Notes under the pieces: generated by a model
The model's database searches: none
What the model was told of the DNA's origin: nothing
Seen by the model: only the letters and a program-made list of their open reading frames with translations
Translations under genes and position numbers: made by a program
Assembly: GCA_029547025.1 (NCBI GenBank)
Contig: JAKPQA010000005.1
Span: forward strand, 67,880-123,300
Reading direction: 5' to 3'
Source of the DNA: Armatimonadota bacterium
GTDB taxonomy: Bacteria > Armatimonadota > Zipacnadia > UBA1398 > JAKPQA01
DNA: 55,421 nucleotides
Part shown: positions 50,930 through 55,421 of the stretch, piece after piece
How positions within the stretch are numbered: the stretch's first letter is position 1
Layout: each line of letters starts with the position of its first letter

Positions 50930-52069
50930 TCAGTCCACGGCGGGCGTCGCCGAGTCCCACCGCACCAGCATCTCTGTGACCACACCCGCCGCCTGAGCCG
51001 CCACAGACGCATCGACCCGGGCTGCCACGTCGCACTCCTGGTGCCAGTGCTGGAGGCTGCCCATGATGCTCAGAGCCCGGTAGCCGCTGGCCAGAGCGAC
51101 GGCGCTCTCGACCGGGAGCGTCCGGTAGGCCTCAACCCGGCACTCCAACCCGAGCGCCGCCATCGCCTTCTTCGCGGCTTCCAGGATCCCAGGGTCGGCA
51201 GCCATGGGGACCAGGATGCCCTCGTGCGAGATGAGCCTCAGCGGCCCGGCGCCCACGTTGTCGATGTTGACGAACATCGTACGGTCGCGGGCGAACGCAT
51301 GCGAGGACAGCAGGTGACTCATCCCGTAGAGCCCGGCCTCCTCGGCTCCTGTGGCCACGAGCCACACCTCGGTCGTCGCCAGAGGGGGCAGTTCCTCGGC
51401 CACCGCAAGCAGTGCCGCGACGCCCGAGGCGTTGTCACCTGCGCCTGGAACGGGCTTCGCCCAGATCACCTGGTGAGTCAGGCAGAGCGCGACCCAGTAC
51501 AGATGCGCGGCCGCGGGGAGGGTGACCCAATCGGGCACGGTGCACCGGAGCTGCAGCGCGCAGAGCACCAGCGTGTAGATCATGGCGCCCAGGAGCCCGA
51601 CAAAGATGGCACGGAACCACCGCACCACTCGCGGGCGAAAGACTAGCCCCGCATAGGCCGAGTCGATGTGTGCCGTGACAACCACCACACGCGCCGCCCG
51701 GGCGGTTGCGGCTCGGCGGCCGACCGTGTTCCGGCTCTCTGTTTGCGGCAGCAGGCGGCTGACGACGGGCCGACCTAGCCCCTCGGCCACGAACCCGATC
51801 AGGGCCGCGAGGGCCATGGCCAGCGCGCACGCCGGGCACCGCCCCATCAGACCCAAGGCTGCGAAGCTGGTGAGGGTCAGGAGCAGGAAGGTGAGGGCGA
51901 AGCCAGGGGCGCAGCGGAATGTCTCCTGGGTGACCTCGAAGGCCAGGTCGCGGAGTCGGCTGGCCACCCACTCGGCAGCCCGGTGCTCGCCTTCGGACCC
52001 GCACGGCCGCGGCCCAATCGCCTCCGACAAGTGCTCGATGGTGGCTCGAGTGCCCTCGGAACTCGCCAT
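50930..52069 (-). CDS. M28-family metallopeptidase with transmembrane segments
   Basis: About 379 residues, start ATG 52069 after AAAGGGAAGCC. M28 aminopeptidase zinc ligands are visible: VTAHIDSA (His/Asp), GAGDNASGVAALL (Asp), TGAEEAGLYG (Glu-Glu), NIDNVG (Asp) and LQHWHQECD (His). Unusually, hydrophobic segments (FALTFLLLTLTSFAALGLMG; CALAMALAALIGFVAEGLG) precede the catalytic core, and two further ones (FRAIFVGLLGAMIYTLVLCA and a hydrophobic stretch after it) split the core between the first His and the Asp. It is therefore membrane-bound, and the catalytic halves must meet across an insertion. Substrate unknown. Confidence 0.82.
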   Translation of the reverse strand: MASSEGTRATIEHLSEAIGPRPCGSEGEHRAAEWVASRLRDLAFEVTQETFRCAPGFALTFLLLTLTSFAALGLMGRCPACALAMALAALIGFVAEGLGRPVVSRLLPQTESRNTVGRRAATARAARVVVVTAHIDSAYAGLVFRPRVVRWFRAIFVGLLGAMIYTLVLCALQLRCTVPDWVTLPAAAHLYWVALCLTHQVIWAKPVPGAGDNASGVAALLAVAEELPPLATTEVWLVATGAEEAGLYGMSHLLSSHAFARDRTMFVNIDNVGAGPLRLISHEGILVPMAADPGILEAAKKAMAALGLECRVEAYRTLPVESAVALASGYRALSIMGSLQHWHQECDVAARVDASVAAQAAGVVTEMLVRWDSATPAVD

Positions 52070-52175
52070 GGCTTCCCTTTCCAGCTCACGGGAATGCCGA
52101 ACCATGCTTCGGACTACTGGCTTCTGACTTCGGGCTCCGGACGTCAGGCTCCTGGCGCTCGTCGCTCGCCGCTCG

Positions 52176-52204
52176 TTGACGCCCGGTCTCTGCAGGACTA
52201 CACT
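52176..52204 (+). promoter_or_regulatory. Candidate promoter for sigH
   Basis: TTGACG (52176-52181), 17-base spacer, TACACT (52199-52204). It gives a leader of about 245 bases before the sigma factor start; the leader contains a CCACCG/CGGTGG inverted repeat but no credible gene. Confidence 0.5.
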
Positions 52205-52454
52205 GGATAGTGAGTCAGTCTACGCAACAGCCCAGCGGATCCGTGGTCGAACCTAGAGGACGACAGCCCCGTAGTCAGGCCGTTCCACCGCATCGAAGAG
52301 CGGAACATGAGTCAGACCGCACGCGGTGCTGGAGTGCAGTAGTTGCCTGTCTAGCCACCGCGTGGACGTCGCGACTCAGCACGGTGGGGTGTGAGTGAGT
52401 TGGCGAGCCGGCACTGTTGGCGCGGGCGTCAACGAGGTGGAGGGGGGGTTGGCC

Positions 52455-53111
52455 ATGGGAGTACCCCACGCGGGAGACAACCGAGTGGGCCGGCTGGTCG
52501 ATGAGGATCTGGTGGCAAGGGCCAAGGCTGGCTGCGACACGGCAACGGAGCATCTGTTGCGGAAGTACCGGGGGTTGGTCGAAGGGAAAGCCCGGGCGTT
52601 CTTCCTGGCCGGTGCGGAGAGGGATGATGTGGTTCAGGAGGGCATGATCGGCCTGTTCAAGGCCATTCGTGACTTCCAGAGTGGCAAACTGGCGGCGTTC
52701 CGATCGTTTGCGGAGACTTGCGTGACTCGCCAGATCATCACGGCCACCAAGATGGCGAGTCGCAAGAAGCATCGCGCACTCAATACTTCTCTTTCTTTAG
52801 ATAACCCATCCGAGAACGGCGGCTCGGAGCTCCAGGTACCCGCCGATCTGGCACTGCGCTCGGGTGCGGTGGACCCTGAGCAGATCGTGATGAACCGGGC
52901 CGCGGCTCGCGAGCTCGGGCTTCGGATGCGTCTGACTCTGAGTGAGCTCGAGCAGGTGGCCTTGCGGGCGTATCTGGATGGCCGTTCGTATCACGAGATC
53001 GCGGACGAGTTGCGGATGACATCCAAGCAGATCGATAACGCGCTCCAGCGGGCCAAGCGGAAGATCAAGCGGCGTTTTGAGCCTTCCGATATGGTCTGCT
53101 GGTGTGCCTGA
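52455..53111 (+). CDS. sigH: RNA polymerase sigma factor, SigH/Spo0H-like
   Basis: About 218 residues from ATG 52455 with GGAGGGGGGG upstream; the open frame begins at 52395. Sigma-70 regions 2 and 4 are clear: DEDLVARAKAGCDTATEHLL, RDDVVQEGMIGLFKAIRDFQ, SFAETCVTRQIITATKMASR (region 2) and SELEQVALRAYLDGRSYHEI with KQIDNALQRAKRKIKRRF (region 4). The pattern is that of SigH (Spo0H), known for the transition phase and sporulation in Firmicutes, and found in a few other phyla. Downstream is tRNA-Thr; in Firmicutes sigH precedes tuf-rpmG-secE-nusG, but here a mobile element follows. Confidence 0.88.
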   Translation: MGVPHAGDNRVGRLVDEDLVARAKAGCDTATEHLLRKYRGLVEGKARAFFLAGAERDDVVQEGMIGLFKAIRDFQSGKLAAFRSFAETCVTRQIITATKMASRKKHRALNTSLSLDNPSENGGSELQVPADLALRSGAVDPEQIVMNRAAARELGLRMRLTLSELEQVALRAYLDGRSYHEIADELRMTSKQIDNALQRAKRKIKRRFEPSDMVCWCA

Positions 53112-53171
53112 TGCGGGCCAAGTGGTAGACTGATTCGAGTGGCGGGCGAGCGCTTCGGTGCTCGCCCTTTC

Positions 53172-53244
53172 GCCGGCGTAGCTCAGTAGGTAGAGCAGCT
53201 GATTTGTAATCAGCGTGTCGCCCGTTCGAGTCGGGCCGTCGGCT
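53172..53244 (+). tRNA. tRNA-Thr(UGU)
   Basis: 73-base cloverleaf: acceptor GCCGGCG pairs with CGTCGGC (one G-U), D arm GCTC/GAGC, anticodon stem CTGAT/ATCAG with loop TTTGTAA (anticodon UGU), T arm GCCCG-TTCGAGT-CGGGC, discriminator T. CCA is not encoded. It lies at the boundary between the sigma factor gene and the mobile element. Confidence 0.95.
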
Positions 53245-53288
53245 CCCAAGCCTCACCACAGCGTCGTTCGCGCCCCATTTGGGGGGGT

Positions 53289-53303
53289 CGGGGCAAGGCC
53301 CCG
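53289..53303 (+). terminator. Hairpin downstream of tRNA-Thr
   Basis: CGGGGC-AAG-GCCCCG, a 6-bp stem 45 bases after tRNA-Thr, suited to ending that transcript. It precedes the convergent mobile-element gene. Confidence 0.5.
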
Positions 53304-53346
53304 AACGCACCTGATTTTCGCCGGAGTCAGTTGCGCTTCCTCCTCG

Positions 53347-53793
53347 TCACGCAGCCACGATTTTGCGCAGCTCCGAGTCAGTCAGGTCAGACAGACATGC
53401 CTCGACCTCGACGCGCCCCGAGTGCTCGCGCCCCTCGCGCCGCGTCACCACGCCCCGGGCCGCCGCCAGCTTCTCGCGTATCTGCGTCGCCAGCTTCAGG
53501 GCAGTTACCTGGCACCGGGGGCTCGCGTTCGTGTCCACGGCAATCGCCAAGGCGCGAGCCAGGTCGGCGGTCAGCCCGTCAATGTACTCAGCCAACGGGT
53601 CGGGGCCATTGGTGTAGCTCGCCGCCCTCGCCCCCGCGTACCGCAGCACGCTGGCGCGCACCGTGTGCCGGTTGTGGCCGTATTTGCGCCCCAGCTCTGA
53701 CCAGCTCCGCCGGCCGGCCAGCCAGTCCTGCCATGCGCTCTCAACCCACGCCAGGGACTCCGCCCCCCGCGTCCGTGCTCCCGCGTCGCCCAT
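53347..53793 (-). CDS. Terminase-small-subunit-like helix-turn-helix protein of mobile element
   Basis: About 148 residues; ATG 53793 with AGGAGG nine bases upstream. An N-terminal HTH (SWSELGRKYGHNRHTVRASVLRYA) is followed by a helical region (LTADLARALAIAVDTNASP, then ATQIREKLAAARGV) like the DNA-binding small subunits of phage terminases, though HTH proteins of other elements look alike. It is the gene nearest the tRNA-Thr and faces toward it. Function moderately supported. Confidence 0.5.
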   Translation of the reverse strand: MGDAGARTRGAESLAWVESAWQDWLAGRRSWSELGRKYGHNRHTVRASVLRYAGARAASYTNGPDPLAEYIDGLTADLARALAIAVDTNASPRCQVTALKLATQIREKLAAARGVVTRREGREHSGRVEVEACLSDLTDSELRKIVAA

Positions 53794-53902
53794 CGCCAGG
53801 CACCTCCTGCTCGCCATGTGAAACTGGCACGTTCGCGCGCCACTGCCTCACTCGCGGGCCCAGTGCTCCGGCGCTCAGTCCGGCGCTCACTGGTGCCTCG
53901 TG

Positions 53903-54145
53903 CTACTCAGTCCCCAGCTCCTCGGGGAACAGCTCGCCCAGGTGCTCCGCCAGGTCGGCCACCAGGTCGAGCGGGATCGTCACACCCCGCCGGGTCGGCC
54001 GCCACTCGTGGGCGTCCTCGGGCATCCAGTAGCGGCGCACGTCGCAGAACTCGCGCCCACGGTACGCGCGGCGGCTCAGCACCAGGGCTTCGCTCCCTCG
54101 CTCCTGCAGCATGACGGCCCCCTCGGGGAGCCCGGGAGCGGTCAT
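53903..54145 (-). CDS. PC4/YdbC-like ssDNA-binding small protein
   Basis: 80 residues from ATG 54145, preceded by GGGAG; the start overlaps the stop of the upstream Com-like gene (ATGA). The core DVRRYWMPEDAHEWRPTRRG then VTIPLDLVADLAEHL is the PC4 transcriptional-coactivator fold (W/K-P-T-K-K-G-I-x-L-P-L). PC4 homologues in phages and bacteria bind single-stranded DNA. Role in the element is unknown. Confidence 0.65.
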   Translation of the reverse strand: MTAPGLPEGAVMLQERGSEALVLSRRAYRGREFCDVRRYWMPEDAHEWRPTRRGVTIPLDLVADLAEHLGELFPEELGTE

Positions 54146-54366
54146 CGGTCTCGCTCCCACGGTTTGCGTGGGTCGACCTGTGGTGGCCGTGTCTCCCGCA
54201 GGTGGGCCGTGCCCGCCGCGTCGGTCGCGACGGCGAACATGGCGCGGCAGCGGGAGCAACACAGGTGCGCACTCCCCCGCAGTTGCCGGGCCATCAGGCG
54301 CCCGCAGTGGGGGCAGCGCACCTCAGCCGCCGCTGGGCGGCTAGGCATCGCGTACGCCACGGTCAT
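54142..54366 (-). CDS. Com-like small zinc-ribbon protein
   Basis: 74 residues from ATG 54366. A zinc ribbon of four cysteines in two CxxC pairs (VRCPHCGRLMARQLRGSAHL, then CCSRCRAMF) resembles Mu Com and small phage zinc-finger proteins, which act in translational control of neighbouring genes. It overlaps the upstream nuclease-like gene by 26 bases and the downstream PC4-like gene by 4, a coupled phage-style arrangement. Confidence 0.6.
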   Translation of the reverse strand: MTVAYAMPSRPAAAEVRCPHCGRLMARQLRGSAHLCCSRCRAMFAVATDAAGTAHLRETRPPQVDPRKPWERDR

Positions 54367-54859
54367 CGGGAACAGCTCCTCTCAGCACGCCCTCGACGGG
54401 GCGCAGGCGGGTCAGGTCGGTGAGGCAGTAGAGGCGGTAGCTCGCCCGGAAGCCGCCGGGGCCGGGGATCACTGCGCCACGGGGCACACGCACGGAGTAG
54501 CGCAGCATATCCTGCCACCGGATGCACCCGAGGCACTGGGGCTCCCCCGGGCCGAGGCGGTAGTGCACGTACCACGCCACCAGGTGCGCCGCTTGGTCGG
54601 CGCACAGGACGGCACGGCCTGGCATCGTGGTCGACTTCACGTCCCACACGCGGCCGCGAATGATGAAGTCCCCCCGGTCCGGAGCATACGTGAGCTTGGC
54701 TGGACGCCGGTAGGGCACGCCCAGCCCGTCGAGCAGGGCGGCGAAGGCGTCCTCGGCCGCCAGCCCATCAGTGATGCTCCGGCGCCGTTGGTCAGGCGAT
54801 GCGTGCCGGCGGTTCAGGTGCCCGCGCCAGCTTCGCGCGGCGAACGTGTGGCCGTCCAT
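54341..54859 (-). CDS. PD-(D/E)XK-nuclease-like protein of mobile element
   Basis: About 172 residues, ATG 54859 with GGGAGGAG eight bases upstream. A GDFIIRGRVWDVKST block fits the D...(D/E)xK catalytic core of restriction-endonuclease-like folds, preceded by a helix (SITDGLAAEDAFAALLDGLG) as in many such nucleases. No other family recognised. Upstream of its start lie the repeat-spacer array and the left 16-bp inverted repeat, which may hold its promoter. Confidence 0.5.
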   Translation of the reverse strand: MDGHTFAARSWRGHLNRRHASPDQRRRSITDGLAAEDAFAALLDGLGVPYRRPAKLTYAPDRGDFIIRGRVWDVKSTTMPGRAVLCADQAAHLVAWYVHYRLGPGEPQCLGCIRWQDMLRYSVRVPRGAVIPGPGGFRASYRLYCLTDLTRLRPVEGVLRGAVPDDRGVRDA

Positions 54860-54881
54860 GGGGTTGCTCCTCCCACGATGT

Positions 54882-54897
54882 GTGAGGGATGTGAGGG
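54882..54897 (+). repeat. Left 16-bp inverted repeat flanking the repeat array
   Basis: GTGAGGGATGTGAGGG, the exact reverse complement of 55091-55106. The pair encloses the repeat array. The unit itself is an imperfect tandem (GTGAGGGAT, GTGAGGG). Confidence 0.85.
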
Positions 54898-54918
54898 CAA
54901 AAGGGCAAAACCAGATAG

Positions 54919-55069
54919 CGCTCCCCCGCGCGCGCGCGGGGGCGGCCAGGGCCGCGCCCGTCGCTAGGCCGCTCTGGATCCGCTCCCCCGCGCGCGCGCG
55001 GGGGCGGCGCACACGCGGTATTGGCTGCGGCCTCCGCAGCGCGCTCCCCCGCGCGCGCGCGGGGGCGGC
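54919..55069 (+). CRISPR. Three-repeat CRISPR-like array (28-bp palindromic repeat, 34/33-bp spacers)
   Basis: Three identical 28-base copies start at 54919, 54981 and 55042. Each is a strong palindrome with CTCCCCCGCGCG / CGCGCGGGGG arms, very like type I-E repeats. Spacers are 34 (54947-54980) and 33 bases (55009-55041), giving periods of 62 and 61, the usual I-E spacing. Spacers are unrelated to each other. No cas gene or AT-rich leader is visible. Short length and extreme GC mean a non-CRISPR palindromic repeat (terminator or protein-binding array) is possible. Confidence 0.6.
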
Positions 55070-55086
55070 TAATGCCAAAACGGCGT

Positions 55087-55421
55087 TTATCCCTCACATC
55101 CCTCACGCCTCTCCTCACCGGAGAGCGCCACTCCGACCCAGTACTCGCCACTGCGGCGGTGCGAACTGGCGAGCCCATGGGCTCTCAGGCGCCGCCCGAA
55201 CACGGGCTTCGCGACGGGCCGCAGCCCGCTCGCATCGCACCAGCCGCGATAGCTGACGTAGAGGTCGGCGGCGGACACCCCGGCCTGTGGGTCACGCTCT
55301 GTGCACTCAGCCAGGAACTGCCCCACCACGTCCTCGCGCTCCCGGTAGTCGGCTCCCGCGGCCCGCACCAGTGGGGGCGGCTGCAGTCCCTCGGACTGCC
55401 ATTCGAGGCACCCCTGTATTG
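55087..55421 (-). CDS. P4-family primase/helicase, C-terminal part (5' beyond window)
   Basis: The frame is open to the window edge, so only about 111 residues are seen. They read QGCLEWQSEGLQPPPLVRAA, a helix with EDVVGQFLAECTERDP, then a winged helix (SAADLYVSYRGWCDASGL; KPVFGRRLRAHGL; SGEYWVGVAL). This is the C-terminus of D5/P4-type primase-helicases of phages and integrative plasmids. Its last codons contain the right 16-bp inverted repeat (55091-55106). The bulk of the protein, with AEP and SF3 helicase motifs, should lie to the right. Confidence 0.75.
   Translation of the reverse strand, partial: IQGCLEWQSEGLQPPPLVRAAGADYREREDVVGQFLAECTERDPQAGVSAADLYVSYRGWCDASGLRPVAKPVFGRRLRAHGLASSHRRSGEYWVGVALSGEERREGCEG
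55091..55106 (-). repeat. Right 16-bp inverted repeat flanking the repeat array
   Basis: CCCTCACATCCCTCAC on the plus strand, the exact reverse complement of 54882-54897. It overlaps the last codons (EGCEG) of the primase gene. Confidence 0.85.

Noticed and set aside
52210-52398. 62-residue leader peptide frame between the candidate promoter and sigH
   Set aside because: Ser/Arg/Gln-rich with no ribosome binding site; its GTG falls at the predicted transcription start. Left as untranslated leader.

Overview
This is a GC-rich (roughly two thirds G+C by eye) bacterial chromosome segment, densely coded on both strands. No ribosomal RNA is present, so the lineage can only be argued from gene content. 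The window combines a Pup-ligase/depupylase family gene, a SigH (Spo0H)-like sigma factor, a diderm-type MCE protein with an outer-membrane-like C-terminus, many secreted carbohydrate-related proteins and two glycyl radical enzymes. That mix suits an uncultured diderm lineage such as Armatimonadota, or a Planctomycetota-like group. This is inference with low to moderate confidence. Many starts are GTG or TTG behind clear GGAGG-type ribosome binding sites.

Layout. 1-6.5 kb: a truncated PafA/Dop gene, a WecA/MraY-family transferase, a THUMP RNA methyltransferase, a secreted heme-motif/terpenoid-cyclase-like protein and a SAM methyltransferase. 6.5-13.2 kb (minus strand): a membrane coiled-coil protein, then an operon of a TIGR02757 protein, an 11-heme cytochrome and a RIFT-barrel protein. 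13.3-13.7 kb: a perfect consensus sigma-70 promoter followed by a non-coding, strongly structured stretch. 13.9-17.3 kb: ThuA-domain protein, secreted beta-helix protein and a stand-alone AICAR transformylase. 17.4-20.2 kb (minus): a compact five-gene operon of a cysteine-desulfurase-like enzyme, two small proteins and two V4R-like proteins, divergent from a glycyl radical enzyme across a palindromic site. 22.6-27.4 kb: sensor kinase, rpiB, glyA and a second WecA-like transferase. 27.5-34.6 kb: secreted proteins, a membrane coiled-coil protein and a lipoprotein. 35.2-43.3 kb: an eRF1-like factor, then a sugar catabolic operon (TIM-barrel isomerase, two zinc dehydrogenases, a ribulose-phosphate-epimerase-like gene, xylose isomerase), a GNAT enzyme and a Gfo/Idh/MocA oxidoreductase. 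43.4-50.3 kb: phosphatase-superfamily protein, response regulator, a PAS-HisKA protein without an ATPase domain, a second glycyl radical enzyme and the MCE protein.

50.4-55.4 kb: a tRNA-Leu(UAA) interrupted by a 273-nt group I intron, an M28 peptidase, a sigH-like gene and tRNA-Thr(UGU). The window then enters a mobile element carrying terminase-small-subunit-like, PC4-like, Com-like, nuclease-like and P4-type primase genes. Inside it lies a three-repeat CRISPR-like array bracketed by 16-bp perfect inverted repeats.

The strongest non-routine signals are the intron-bearing tRNA-Leu, the mini repeat-spacer array inside the mobile element, the orphan structured RNA behind a consensus promoter, and the V4R/desulfurase operon facing a glycyl radical enzyme. 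Starts were chosen from ribosome binding sites and family N-termini, and doubtful ones are flagged.
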